Positions 7,340 to 18,366 of a DNA stretch of 64,000 nucleotides are shown here, in pieces. Position numbers and translations under genes: made by a program. Source of the stretch: Catenulispora sp. GP43 (GTDB lineage: Bacteria; Actinomycetota; Actinomycetes; Streptomycetales; Catenulisporaceae); the NCBI RefSeq assembly GCF_041260665.1, contig NZ_JBGCCT010000012.1, positions 1-64,000 on the forward strand, written 5' to 3'. Under the pieces are notes generated by a model. That model saw nothing but the letters and a program-made list of their open reading frames with translations. It had not been told where the DNA came from and ran no database searches. The number at the start of each line of letters is the position of its first letter. The stretch's first letter is position 1.

Positions 7340-8086
7340 TCAGTCGGCGCGGACGATCATCGCGAAGGTCCGACCGACCGTCATCTCCTCGGTCCGCGGC
7401 CAGTCGGCTTCGCGCAGTGCCCGGGTGGCGGCCTCGTGGAGGTCGCCGTTCACGCGGACCTCCACGTCCTGCGACGCGGAGCTGGTGGCGAGGTAGAACT
7501 TGACGCCGTTCGGCCTGGCCGGGTCGAGGTCCGGGAGCAGGTGCGGGGCGACGAGTCGCCACGGCGGGTTCCGCATGAACCAGTCCTTGTGGGCCTCGTG
7601 CTCGTCGCCGACGCCCCAGCCGCCGATGAGGCCGGCGCTGACGGTCCAGCCGGGGACGCCGTGCGAGTGGTCGGGTCCGAAGGTCTCCCCGACCCTGTTG
7701 CGGGGTCCCTGGAACATGCCGATGACCGCGCGGGCCGTGGTGTCGGCCCAGGTCTCGACGCCGCGGTTCAGCGCGGTGTTCACATCCGGTCCGGGGATCT
7801 GGACGCAGTCCGGCACGTGGGTCACGGTCCCGTCGTCGTTCGCGATCGCGAAGACCAGCCGCACGTGCTCGGGATCCTGGTCGTTCTCGCAGGAGCCGAG
7901 GAAGACGATCGACGCGTTCGGTCCGGCCAGGAGCAGGCCGTGCTCCTCGTCCCGGTCGAGGAACCAGGGCCGGAACATCGCGTCCAGATAGGAGTTCGCC
8001 AGCCTCAGCTTGAACTCCGCGGCGGACATCGGTTCGGCCGGGGCATGCGGCGCCGAACGCGAGACTTGCCTCTTCAACCAGCCCAT
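7340..8086 (-). CDS. Conserved hypothetical protein, possibly DUF6348-like
   Basis: A 248-residue soluble protein without signal peptide or membrane segments. Recognisable stretches are KLRLANSYLDAMFRPWFLDR near residue 30, GPNASIVFLGSCEND near 55, a Gly/Trp-rich centre (PGWTVSAGLIGGWGVGDE) near 145, and DLDPARPNGVKFYLATSS near 185. The pattern looks like a family of uncharacterised actinobacterial proteins that I tentatively equate with DUF6348. No catalytic motif is obvious. It converges with the RHIM-motif pair and is separated from the divergent GalU gene by about 60 bp. Start ATG 8086 opens GWLKRQ, with no strong ribosome binding site. Function unknown. Confidence 0.72.
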   Translation of the reverse strand: MGWLKRQVSRSAPHAPAEPMSAAEFKLRLANSYLDAMFRPWFLDRDEEHGLLLAGPNASIVFLGSCENDQDPEHVRLVFAIANDDGTVTHVPDCVQIPGPDVNTALNRGVETWADTTARAVIGMFQGPRNRVGETFGPDHSHGVPGWTVSAGLIGGWGVGDEHEAHKDWFMRNPPWRLVAPHLLPDLDPARPNGVKFYLATSSASQDVEVRVNGDLHEAATRALREADWPRTEEMTVGRTFAMIVRAD

Positions 8087-8148
8087 GCGCGCACTTTAGC
8101 GAGCGCCGCTTCCTCGGCGCACCGTCTGGGGGTTGATAGTCTTGCCGC

Positions 8149-9045
8149 ATGGCGACGATCCGCAAGGCGGTCATCCCGGCAGCCGGGATCGGCTCGCGAC
8201 TGCTGCCGCTGACCAAGGCCATCCCGAAGGAGATGCTGCCGGTCGGCGACCGGCCGGTCATCGAGCACACGGTGCGGGAACTGGTCGCGTCCGGGATCTG
8301 CGACATCACCATCGTGGTGTCCGGCGGCAAGGACCTGATCCAGCAGCACTTCCGGCCGAATCCGGCCCTGGTCGAGCAGCTGCAGGCGGCCGGCAAGACC
8401 GACTACGCCCAGGCCGTCGAGGACGTCGGCGAGCTGTCGCGGGCCGGGCACATCACCTACCTCGACCAGATCGGGCCCTACGGCAACGGCACGCCGGTGC
8501 TCAACGCCGCGCGGGGGCTCGGGGACGAGCCGATGCTGGTGCTGTGGCCGGACGACGTCTTCGTCGCCGAGGTCCCGCGCGCCCAGCAGCTCATCGCGGC
8601 CTTCGAGAAGACCGCGTGCCCGGTGCTGGCGCTGATGCCCATGGCCCGGGGCGACTCGCGGCGGTACGGGGTGCCGGACGTCCAGGAGGACCTGGGCGGC
8701 GGGCTGCTGCGGATCACCGGGCTGCTCGAGAAGCCCGAGCCCGAGCAGGCGCCCTCCGAGTTCGCGGCGATCGGCGGGTACGTCGTCACCCCGGCGATCA
8801 TCGAGGAGCTCCAGCGGATCACGGACGAGTGGGAGCGGCACCGCTCCGGCGAGGTCTACCTGACCGACGCGATCAACGCCCACGCCGCTGAGCACGCGGT
8901 GTACGGGCAGGTCATCGCCGGTCAGTGGTACGACACCGGCAATCCCGCGGACTACCTGGTCGCCCAGTTCATGGCGGCGATGGCGCACCCCGAGTACGGC
9001 CCGATCCTGCGCGGGCTCTCCGCGCGCCACTCCGCGGCCGACTGA
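8149..9045 (+). CDS. galU: UTP-glucose-1-phosphate uridylyltransferase-type nucleotidyltransferase
   Basis: A 298-residue enzyme that should make UDP-glucose from UTP and glucose-1-phosphate. The family nucleotide-binding motif KAVIPAAGIGSRLLPLTKAI starts at residue 6, followed by PKEMLPVGDRPVIEH. Further signatures are the VLWPDDVF substrate region, the RRYGVPDV stretch, LLEKPEPEQAPSEFA and the C-terminal EVYLTDAINA and WYDTGNPADYL. Length fits bacterial GalU. UDP-glucose would feed the exopolysaccharide genes 9-18 kb downstream and glycosyltransferases nearby. It is followed by a minus-strand oxidoreductase gene, so it appears monocistronic. A related nucleotidyl-sugar specificity cannot be excluded. 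Confidence 0.9.
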   Translation: MATIRKAVIPAAGIGSRLLPLTKAIPKEMLPVGDRPVIEHTVRELVASGICDITIVVSGGKDLIQQHFRPNPALVEQLQAAGKTDYAQAVEDVGELSRAGHITYLDQIGPYGNGTPVLNAARGLGDEPMLVLWPDDVFVAEVPRAQQLIAAFEKTACPVLALMPMARGDSRRYGVPDVQEDLGGGLLRITGLLEKPEPEQAPSEFAAIGGYVVTPAIIEELQRITDEWERHRSGEVYLTDAINAHAAEHAVYGQVIAGQWYDTGNPADYLVAQFMAAMAHPEYGPILRGLSARHSAAD

Positions 9046-9118
9046 CGCCGCTCGCGGCTGGTCCGGTCGACACCGACCGCACCGCCGATCGGGTCCACGC
9101 CGGCGGCCGCACCGTCCC

Positions 9119-10447
9119 TCACCAGACGCGCCGCCGGTACGCCCGGGACCTGGCCGCCACCCCGGCGGCGACGCGCGGGGCGGCGAAGACGGTCCCGCAC
9201 ACGAACCGCATCAGCGGCCCGAACGTACCCGCGGCCGGGAACCCGACGAAGTACAGTCCCGGGACCGACGACTGGAAATCGCCGCCCAGCACGGGCCACC
9301 CGCCGCGGCGCGCGAGCCTGGTCCGGATCTCCGGGGCCAGGAACGGAAAGGCTCCCGGCCCGATCCGGTATCCGGTCGCGGCGAGCAGGTGGTCGGCGTG
9401 GATCGTCCGCGTCGCGCCGCCGGGGCCCTGCACCCTCAGCGCGATCCGGTCGCCGACCACCGTCCCGCCGGCCACGCGGTGCTCCTCGAGGATCGGCACG
9501 ACGCCGTCGACGCGGTCGCGCAGCCACCACGCGCCCGAGGGCCCGAGGATGCGCGCCACGAGTTCCTGGCGCGCCCGGCCCGGCAGAAGGCGGAAAGCGG
9601 CCGCCCCTTGCACGCAGGCGTACAGCGACAGGCCCGGGCCCAGGGGCGTGGGCGGCTTGGGCACCAGGTGCCGGCGGTCGACGACGCGCCCCACGCCGCG
9701 CAGATCCGGATCCGGGGCTTCCGCGAACACCACCTGCGGCCTGCGGGCCACCACGACCGGCAGCCCGCCGGACTCGGCCAGCAGCGCCGCGCTCTCCAGC
9801 GCCGACTGGCCGGCGCCGACGACGACCACCTCGCGGTCGGCGAGCGCCGCCATGTCGGCGTGCTCGGAGCTGTGCGACACGAGCTTCGCGCAGGGCCGGC
9901 CCTCCCCCGCGCCGGCGTTCGCCCTCCTGGCCAGGGCCGACAGGCTCGGCGGGACGTACGCGTGCCCGATCAGCCCGCTGGCCACGATGACCGCGCCGGC
10001 GTCGATCCGCTCGCCCTGCTCGGTGGTGACGACGAACCCGCCGAGGCGCTGCTCGACGCCGCACACCTCGACGGCTTCGACGTCGGGCACCAGGCGCTCG
10101 GCGAACCAGAATCCGTAGTCGGTGAACACACCGATCGGCACCGGGTCCACGCCTTCCAGCGTGGGCAGGCCGGCCTCGGCGCAGAAGTCGGCGAGGCTGT
10201 GGCCCGGCTGGGGAGCGGCCAGGTTGGAGGCGGCCGGGGCGGACTTGAGGTTCATGCCCTTGGGCATGTGGGCCGTCCAGGACCGCATGGTCCGGCCGAA
10301 GATCCGGACCCGCATGCCGTGGTGGCGGAGGAAGGCGCACGTGGACAGGCCGTAGGGACCGGCTCCGATGACCACGACGTCGACCGTGCTGTCGGCCGGA
10401 CTCGCGGCCGGGACGGCGGCGTCGGGCCTGGAGACTGTCGCGGTCAT
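9119..10447 (-). CDS. FAD/NAD(P)-dependent oxidoreductase, flavin monooxygenase-like
   Basis: A 442-residue flavoprotein. The FAD-binding Rossmann motif VVVIGAGPYGLSTCAFL lies near residue 25, and a second nucleotide-binding motif VVVVGAGQSALESAALL lies near the middle, the arrangement of class B flavin monooxygenases and their relatives. HMPKGMNLKS and LLAATGYRIGP also match flavoproteins in which the latter is the ATGY-type hinge. ATG 10447 follows GGGGAG. Its first four bases overlap the stop of the upstream GT2 gene (ATGA at 10444-10447), so the two are translationally coupled. The substrate is unknown; coupling to a glycosyltransferase suggests a small tailoring operon. C-terminal AARSRAYRRRVW is basic. 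Confidence 0.85.
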   Translation of the reverse strand: MTATVSRPDAAVPAASPADSTVDVVVIGAGPYGLSTCAFLRHHGMRVRIFGRTMRSWTAHMPKGMNLKSAPAASNLAAPQPGHSLADFCAEAGLPTLEGVDPVPIGVFTDYGFWFAERLVPDVEAVEVCGVEQRLGGFVVTTEQGERIDAGAVIVASGLIGHAYVPPSLSALARRANAGAGEGRPCAKLVSHSSEHADMAALADREVVVVGAGQSALESAALLAESGGLPVVVARRPQVVFAEAPDPDLRGVGRVVDRRHLVPKPPTPLGPGLSLYACVQGAAAFRLLPGRARQELVARILGPSGAWWLRDRVDGVVPILEEHRVAGGTVVGDRIALRVQGPGGATRTIHADHLLAATGYRIGPGAFPFLAPEIRTRLARRGGWPVLGGDFQSSVPGLYFVGFPAAGTFGPLMRFVCGTVFAAPRVAAGVAARSRAYRRRVW

Positions 10448-11367
10448 CGCTGCTCCCCGTTGTAGGTGGGACGAGAGTGGGCGGGGCGGGATCCGACAGC
10501 CGTCCTGCGCACCGGCCGGCCCAGTTCGCTCACGATGGTGCGCAGCACACGCCAGCCGTCGGCCCAGGTCCTGAGGTGGCTCTCGCCGAAGGTGCGCGCG
10601 TACTCGTAGGACGGCACCTCGGCGAGCTTGAGGCGGGCCGAGGCCGCGTGCGCGGCCAGCAGCGTCTCGATCTCGAACCCGTCGCCGCGCTCGGCGGCCG
10701 CGCCGTCGGTGCCCGGCAGCCCCAGGCGGTCCACGCACCGCGCGCGGAAGGCGGTGTAGCCGTAGCAGAGGTCGGTGAACGAGGTGCCGTACAGCGCGTT
10801 CATCATCATGGCCAGCACGCGGTTGCCGGCGCGGCGCAGCGGGGTCAGGTCGCTGCTCCCGCCGCCGGCCAGGAAGCGGCTGCCCTTGGCGAAGTCGCAT
10901 CCGGCGGCCAGGGCGGCGACGAAGTAGGGGATCTCGGCCGGGTCCGTCGATCCGTCCGCGTCCATCGTGACGATGATGTCGCCGCTGCACGCCGCGATGC
11001 CGCAGGACAGCGCGTTGCCCTTGCCGCGACGCGTCTGCTGGACCACGACCACGTCGGGACAGACCCGACGGGCCGCGGCGACGGTGCCGTCGTGAGATCC
11101 GCCGTCGACGAGGATGATCTCGTGCAGCAACGGGGCCGGCAGCCGGATCAGGACGTCCGGGAGGTTGCGCACTTCGTTCTTGGCGGGGATGACGACGCTG
11201 ACCTTCAGCGCGGTGCCGGCTCGCGCCCTTGGTCGCGGCTCGGACGGGAACCCGGAGGGCTGCCTCTCCGGTCGCGGAAGAGGACGGAATCCCCCGGTGA
11301 GCTGGGTGCTGACGGGCTGCGGGAGTGTCGAAACCCCATCGGGCGACACCGTGTCTCTCGCAGGCAT
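10444..11367 (-). CDS. GT2-family glycosyltransferase, polyprenyl-phosphate sugar synthase-like
   Basis: A 307-residue GT-A enzyme. After a Pro/Ser-rich N-terminal tail of about 50 residues, VSVVIPAKNEVRNLPDVL begins the nucleotide-sugar binding fold, followed by LVDGGSHDGT, RRGKGNALSCG and the metal-binding TMDADGSTDPAEI (DAD motif). DFAKGSRFLAGGGSSDLT and the later ALYGTSFTDLCYGYTAFR fit the DPM/DPG-synthase subgroup, which loads a sugar onto a polyprenyl phosphate. No C-terminal membrane segments are present. ATG 11367 is preceded by AGGTGAGG. It is the first gene of a two-gene unit with the flavoprotein and is divergent from the HisKA/response regulator pair. Confidence 0.88.
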   Translation of the reverse strand: MPARDTVSPDGVSTLPQPVSTQLTGGFRPLPRPERQPSGFPSEPRPRARAGTALKVSVVIPAKNEVRNLPDVLIRLPAPLLHEIILVDGGSHDGTVAAARRVCPDVVVVQQTRRGKGNALSCGIAACSGDIIVTMDADGSTDPAEIPYFVAALAAGCDFAKGSRFLAGGGSSDLTPLRRAGNRVLAMMMNALYGTSFTDLCYGYTAFRARCVDRLGLPGTDGAAAERGDGFEIETLLAAHAASARLKLAEVPSYEYARTFGESHLRTWADGWRVLRTIVSELGRPVRRTAVGSRPAHSRPTYNGEQR

Positions 11368-11580
11368 GGTGGCCTCACCTGTCCTCCTGACGCCCGCCGG
11401 GCGATCCGCGGGTCGCCGTACGGCGATGCGGTCCCTCGGCTCTGCTCGGTTACTAAGGGAAGATTCGGCGATCGAGATCCAGCGGCCTTCAAGGCCGCAT
11501 CTGTATTTGCTCAATGCTGTGCGCGGCCGCGCGCGCCGCTCAAGGTGTGGCCCCAGCGGTTCGCGACTAGCCTGGGGTCC

Positions 11581-11973
11581 GTGTTCGGTGATCGGAACAC
11601 CTGCTCGGAAGACAGGCGAGATGCGATCGCGGCGCTGGTCGACGCGCTGCGTCCGCTGGACCATGAATCGGCTGACCTTCTCCATGCGGCGTCGCACGAG
11701 TTGCGGACGCCGTTGACGAGCATCGTCGGTTTCACCGAGTTGCTCGGCGAGGGCGCGGCCGGACCGGTCACCGCACAGCAGCGGCGGCTGCTGGCCGTCA
11801 TCGCGGACAACGCGGCCCGTCTGATGGCGATGGTGGACAGTCTCGAGCCCGCGCCGCACGATCCGCACGATCCGCACGGCCGGCGTCGGCCGATCGACGA
11901 CTACAGGGCGGTCCGCCTTCCGCTTCCCGGCGCGGAACCGCAAGAGGAGGCCGCGCGGGAGACGCGATGGTGA
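11581..11973 (+). CDS. HisKA-only protein (histidine kinase lacking the ATPase domain)
   Basis: A protein of about 130 residues if started at GTG 11581 (a GGGG lies just upstream; the frame stays open further up, so the start is uncertain). It contains a complete dimerisation/phosphoacceptor domain: ASHELRTPLTSIVGFTELLG with the phosphorylatable His near residue 39, then QRRLLAVIADNAARLMAMVD. The reading frame ends shortly after, with no N, G1, F or G2 boxes of an HATPase domain, so the protein cannot phosphorylate itself alone. Its stop overlaps the start of the OmpR-type regulator by seven bases, indicating coupled translation. It could act as a phosphotransfer or scaffold partner, or be a truncated kinase. 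Confidence 0.68.
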   Translation: MFGDRNTCSEDRRDAIAALVDALRPLDHESADLLHAASHELRTPLTSIVGFTELLGEGAAGPVTAQQRRLLAVIADNAARLMAMVDSLEPAPHDPHDPHGRRRPIDDYRAVRLPLPGAEPQEEAARETRW

Positions 11974-12725
11974 CCCGGGACAAAGCGCTGGTCATCGAGG
12001 ACGCGGCGGACATCCGGCTGCTGCTGCGCGAGACGCTGGTCCAGTCCGGCTTCGAGGTCGCCGAGGCGGGGACCGGGACGCAGGGCCTGGACCTGGCCGC
12101 CGCGCTGCGTCCGGACCTGGTCACGCTGGACCTCATCCTGCCGGACATCGACGGGATCGAGGTGTGCCGGCGGCTGCGCACGATGAGCAACGCCTATCTC
12201 ATCATGCTGACCGCGCGCACCGAGGAGGCGGACCGGCTGGTCGGCCTGGAAGTCGGGGCCGACGACTATATGGTCAAGCCGTTCTCGCCGCGGGAGCTGC
12301 GCGCGCGGGTGACGGCGATGCTGCGGCGGCCGCGGATGGACGACCCCGGAGCGGCCGCGGAGCCCTCGGTGCTGCGCAGCCGGGACCTGGTCGTGGACCG
12401 GGACATGCGGGAGGTGACGCTGGCCGGCGCCCCGGTCCCGCTCACCCGGACCGAGTTCGACCTGCTGGTCACGTTCATGAGCCAGCCGCGGCGGGTGTGG
12501 GAGCGCGAGACGCTGGCGCGGCAGGTGTGGCGGACCGAGTGGGCGGTGAACGACCACGTGATCGACGTGCACGTCGCCAATCTGCGGCACAAGCTGGGCC
12601 AGAGCGCCGACGGCGGCGGGCTGGTGCGCACGGTGCGGGGCGTCGGCTACCGGTTCGGCGCCGATGTCGATGTCGAGCAGAGTCCGCTGCAGGGCGGGAG
12701 CGGCGTGATGCCGCGGGCCGACTGA
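11967..12725 (+). CDS. OmpR/PhoB-family response regulator
   Basis: A 252-residue two-component regulator. The receiver domain spans about residues 7-120, with acidic pair E11/D12, phosphoacceptor D55 (LVTLDLILPD), T82 and K104 (DDYMVKPF). The winged-helix DNA-binding domain occupies about 140-235: LTRTEFDLLVTFMSQPRRVW, VNDHVIDVHVANLRHKLG and VRTVRGVGYRFG. A short, variable C-terminal tail follows. The start overlaps the upstream HisKA-only gene. A histidine-less Hpt gene follows convergently, suggesting an unusual phosphorelay whose kinase is encoded elsewhere. Targets are not evident. Confidence 0.93.
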   Translation: MVTRDKALVIEDAADIRLLLRETLVQSGFEVAEAGTGTQGLDLAAALRPDLVTLDLILPDIDGIEVCRRLRTMSNAYLIMLTARTEEADRLVGLEVGADDYMVKPFSPRELRARVTAMLRRPRMDDPGAAAEPSVLRSRDLVVDRDMREVTLAGAPVPLTRTEFDLLVTFMSQPRRVWERETLARQVWRTEWAVNDHVIDVHVANLRHKLGQSADGGGLVRTVRGVGYRFGADVDVEQSPLQGGSGVMPRAD

Positions 12726-12798
12726 TATCGGCGCCTGTACCCCGAGTTTCGTCATGCGGCGGGACCGTCGTGCTGCGGAGCGTTTTGCGGCGGGATCG

Positions 12799-13173
12799 TC
12801 ATGCGGCGTGGTCGCGCAGCACGCCGGCCAGGTCCTCGGCCACGGCGTCGGCTTCGCGGCGCAGTGCCGCGATCGGACGGGAACCGGCCGCCCGGCCGTC
12901 CCGGTAGGCCTGCTCGATCCCGGCGACGAGGCCGGCCAGTCGGCCCGCTCCGAGCATCTCGCTAGCGACCCGCAGGTCATAGGCCGCGCGCAACCCGTCG
13001 GCGCGACCGCTCTCGCGGGGCTGCACGATGCGTTTCAAGCGGGGCTGAAGCAGGTCGAGGTACGTCGCGATGAAACGCCGCATCGTGCTCTCGCCGACCT
13101 CGTCGCGCACCCTCGCCAGGCGGACGCGGTCCACAGGTTCCGCGGGTCCTGACGTGGGAGTCGGAGGAACCAT
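12799..13173 (-). CDS. Hpt-like protein lacking the phosphoacceptor histidine
   Basis: A 124-residue helical protein. FIATYLDLLQPRLKRIV and the later ASEMLGAGRLAGLVAGIEQA follow the four-helix Hpt pattern. The canonical phosphotransfer motif A-H-x-L-K-G-S-S-x-x-L-G-A aligns exactly with A64-Y65-D66-L67-R68-V69-A70-S71-E72-M73-L74-G75-A76: the His is Tyr, the following Lys is Arg and the Gly is Val. It therefore cannot carry a phosphohistidine at the usual site. ATG 13173 was chosen; GTG 13218 would add 15 residues. The gene converges with the response regulator, 73 bp away. A role as an inhibitor or sequestering partner of a receiver is possible but unproven. Confidence 0.66.
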   Translation of the reverse strand: MVPPTPTSGPAEPVDRVRLARVRDEVGESTMRRFIATYLDLLQPRLKRIVQPRESGRADGLRAAYDLRVASEMLGAGRLAGLVAGIEQAYRDGRAAGSRPIAALRREADAVAEDLAGVLRDHAA

Positions 13174-13295
13174 GGGCCCCAGCTTGAGCGGCGAACACCA
13201 AGCGGAGATCTGCTCCACGTCAGGTTCTGCTCAAACGGCCCAGGATGAGGGGTCACGGGTGTCGCCCCACCTGCCGTGGGTGATCTCCTGGAACA

Positions 13296-14615
13296 GTGGA
13301 TCCCGTGTGGTGGGAGCGGTGGAACCAGTGGACGCTCACCGAGCTGCCGCTGCTCAACCAGGCTGTCATGCGGCGGCGCCGGCCGGCGCGGGATCTGGTC
13401 GCGCAGGCCCGGGCGGCGGTGCTGGCGGATCTGCCCGACGCCGGCGAGTACACGCCGCGGGAGGCACGCCGCGTCCTGGTGATGCTCGGGCTGCTCGGGG
13501 CCTCGGCCGCGCGGCACCACCAGGAGGCCGACGTCGCGCGCAAGGCCAAGCCGCAGGAGTCGTTCGGCGGGCTGGAGGTCGGGGCGCGGGGCGTGCCGTT
13601 CCTGAGCTACTTCGCGGCGGTGGCCGAGGCCTCCGGGACCGGACACCCGGGACGCGACTGCTACGCGTCGATCGTCAGATGGAATGTGCCCACCGCCGAG
13701 GTGCGCGTCGGGGGCGAGACGGTCACGGCCGTGCCGGGGGTCTTCGCGGACGACCGGATCCGCACCTACACCGGCGATCCCGGCGAGCTGGCGTTCCTGG
13801 AACTGCTGAAGACGTCGGAAGCCCTGGAGCTGGCGGCGAACGACGTGCTGGAACCGGTCGCGGACGGCTCCTGCGACATCCGCTCCGAGGAGGCGGCCGA
13901 GCGGGCTTGGGCCGCGACCCGGTTCCTGACCGCGCTGGCCACGGCCAACCAGGGGTTCGCCGCGCTGGCCCCGGACCACGGCGGGCTCGGCACCGAGCAC
14001 TTCATGGACGTCTTCCGGCAGTTCGCGGTGCACTGGCAGCCCGACGACATCCCGCCCAGCGGCGCGCAGGACGTCCAGTTCCTGCGTCGCGACCTGCTGC
14101 TCGGCATCGACTTCCCCGGATACCACCACCACATGAGGCGCAACTACCCGGCGCTGCTGGACGAGGAGCGGACCTGGCTCGACCGGCAGGCCGCCCGGCC
14201 CGACCTGGCTGCGTCGCTGCTGCAGGCCTTCGATCTGTCGCCGCCGGAACTCGCCACGGCCACCCGGGACCAGCTACGGGACCTGGTGCGCGAGCATCCG
14301 GGGCTGACCGCCTGGTACTCGCTGCTGGCGGCGAACGCGAAGGTCGGCGGGGTGCACCTGATGCTGATGGAGAAGTACCTGTTCAAGCCGCAGCGCGCGC
14401 GGGACGAGTCCGGGGTCGGCGACTCGCCGCTGGTGTCCAACCGGCGCGGGACCAGCGGGATGGAGGAGCCGCTGCTGGTGCGGCTCACGCGGGCGCGGCG
14501 CGACCATCCGCTGCGGATGTTCGTGATGCTGCCGGCGGATGAGCTGAGCCGGAGCGCGCCGGCGGGCCATCCGGACGGGGTTCCGACGGTGCGGTACCGG
14601 GCCGGAGAGAGCTGA
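13296..14615 (+). CDS. PrnB-like putative haem protein (IDO/TDO superfamily)
   Basis: A 439-residue protein. I recognise the layout of the PrnB (monodechloroaminopyrrolnitrin synthase) family, relatives of indoleamine dioxygenase: the segment SIVRWNVPTAEVR, then RIRTYTGDPGELAFLELLK and ALELAANDVLEPV matches the PrnB stretch with W-N-P, R-S-Y-T-G and a long helix; FMDVFRQF ... DIPPSGAQDVQFLRRDLLLG matches the active-site region; and KVGGVHLMLMEKYLF holds the His most likely to bind haem iron. FPGYHHHMRRNYPALL is an extra His-rich loop. No pyrrolnitrin genes are nearby, so a different indole or aromatic substrate is likely. GTG 13296 or GTG 13305 is the start; the ribosome binding site is weak. 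It precedes two kinase genes on the same strand. Confidence 0.58.
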   Translation: MDPVWWERWNQWTLTELPLLNQAVMRRRRPARDLVAQARAAVLADLPDAGEYTPREARRVLVMLGLLGASAARHHQEADVARKAKPQESFGGLEVGARGVPFLSYFAAVAEASGTGHPGRDCYASIVRWNVPTAEVRVGGETVTAVPGVFADDRIRTYTGDPGELAFLELLKTSEALELAANDVLEPVADGSCDIRSEEAAERAWAATRFLTALATANQGFAALAPDHGGLGTEHFMDVFRQFAVHWQPDDIPPSGAQDVQFLRRDLLLGIDFPGYHHHMRRNYPALLDEERTWLDRQAARPDLAASLLQAFDLSPPELATATRDQLRDLVREHPGLTAWYSLLAANAKVGGVHLMLMEKYLFKPQRARDESGVGDSPLVSNRRGTSGMEEPLLVRLTRARRDHPLRMFVMLPADELSRSAPAGHPDGVPTVRYRAGES

Positions 14616-14750
14616 GGTGGCGGGCGGCATATCCGGAACGCGCCGGCGAACCACGCGCCCTCGCCCTTGGCCCGTCCGGTCGACACTCCGGTGGTGCGAA
14701 CGCGGGATGCCACCGACAATGAACCGGGTCGCCCATGCTGCGGAGGCACT

Positions 14751-16129
14751 ATGAACGGGCAGCGGATCGGCGGTGCGGCGTCGGCCACCGCGCTGAGCCC
14801 GGGCGCCGGAGCCGGCTCCGGGTCTTCGGCGCGCAAGCGGCGGTCCGTCGCGGGGCGGCTGCGGGCGCCGAGAGCGCTGAGGTTCGGGGCGCTCTTGGCC
14901 GTGGCCGGGGTCGGGACGTGCGCGGTCGCGGGGCGGATGCTGAGCGGACGGCGGTTGGCCGAACAGCATCTGGCGCAGGAGCGGCAGGAGACCGATCGGC
15001 TGCTGAAGGTCATCGACAACACCTCCGCGGTCATCTACATGCGCGACAACGAAGGCCGCTACCTGCTGGTGAACCGGCAGTACGAGCAGCTTTTCGGGAT
15101 CCGGCGGCAGGACATCGTGGGGCTGACCGACCATGACCTGTTCCCCAAGGAGATGGCGGACAACTTCCGGGCCAACGACCTGCGGGCGCTGTCGCGGGGC
15201 GCGCCGATCCAGATGGAGGAGGTCGCGCCGCATCCGGACGGTGTGCACACCTACATCACCGTCAAGTACCCGATCCGGGATCTGGCCGGCCGCACCTACG
15301 CCATCTGCGGCATCTCCACCGACATCACGCCGCTCAAGCGGGTCGAGGAGAAGGAGCGGCGGCTCAACGCCGAGTTGGAGGGCCGGGTCCGGGACCGGAC
15401 CGCGGAGCTGGAGGCCACGGCGCGGGAGCTGGACGCCTTCGCCTACTCCGTGTCGCACGACCTGCGGGCGCCGCTGCGGGCCGTGGCCGGCTTCAGCGAG
15501 ATGCTGCTGGAGGACCACAGCGGGCAGCTCGACGAGGACGGGCGCGACTATCTGGACCGCGTGGTCGCCGCCACCAAGCACATGGGCCGGCTGATCGACG
15601 ATCTGCTGAACCTGTCCCGGGCCGGCCGGGCCGACCTCTCCCGGCGTCCGGTGGATCTGAGCGCGATGGCGCACCGGGTGGCCGGCGAGCTGGCGGCGGC
15701 CGATCCGGAGGCGGCCGGCTCGGTGCGGATCTCCATCGACGACGGCCTGGCCGCGATCGGCGATCCGGCGCTCCTGGAGATCGTGATGCGCAACCTGGTC
15801 TCCAACGCGTGGAAGTTCTCCGCCAAGCAGCCGGAGCCGGCGATCCACGTCGGCTCGACCGAGCAGGAGGGCGGCACGGTCCTGTTCGTCCGCGACAACG
15901 GCGCCGGGTTCGACATGCGCCACGCCGACCGGCTGTTCGCGCCGTTCCAGCGCCTGCACTCCGCCACCGAGTTCGCCGGCAGCGGCGTCGGCCTGGCGCT
16001 GGTCGCCCGGATCATCACCCGGCATGGCGGCCACGTGTGGGCGGAGAGCGAGGTCGGCAAGGGCGCGGCCTTCTACTTCACGCTGCCCGGCGCCCCCGAT
16101 CCACCGCCGGCCGCCGGGGCCGAGGTCCC

Positions 16130-16133
<4 letters not shown>
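14751..16133 (+). CDS. PAS-domain sensor histidine kinase
   Basis: A 460-residue kinase. An Ala/Gly/Ser-rich N-terminus is followed by a possible membrane segment (FGALLAVAGVGTCAVAG, about residues 45-62), a PAS domain (VIDNTSAVIYMRDNEGRYLL through ICGISTDITPLKRV, about 85-205), a coiled-coil linker (EKERRLNAELEGRVRDRTAE), HisKA with His 236 (SVSHDLRAPLRAVAGF) and HATPase boxes NLVSNAWKFS, VRDNGAGFD, LFAPFQRLH and GSGVGLALV. It resembles phytochrome-type bacterial kinases. ATG 14751 is preceded by GGAGG. The stop overlaps the start of the hybrid kinase by four bases (ATGA), so the two are made together and probably form a relay. Confidence 0.92.
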
Positions 16134-18238
<2,105 letters not shown>

Positions 18239-18247
<9 letters not shown>

Positions 18248-18283
18248 GCCAACCGCCCGTGAGCGAACCGCCCTTGAGCAAAC
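18239..18283 (+). repeat. 15-bp tandem repeat at the stop codon of the hybrid kinase gene
   Basis: Three units cgcccttgagccaac, cgcccgtgagcgaac and cgcccttgagcaaac follow each other. The first contains the TGA stop (18245-18247), and each further copy repeats an in-frame TGA, giving three stops spaced 15 bases apart. Confidence 0.75.
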
Positions 18284-18366
18284 GCTGAGAAGCACTTGAG
18301 GGCGACCGGACCTGCGGCGCCGAGCGTGGGTGCTGAACACTTCGTACCCGGCGCGCGGGAGCAGCG

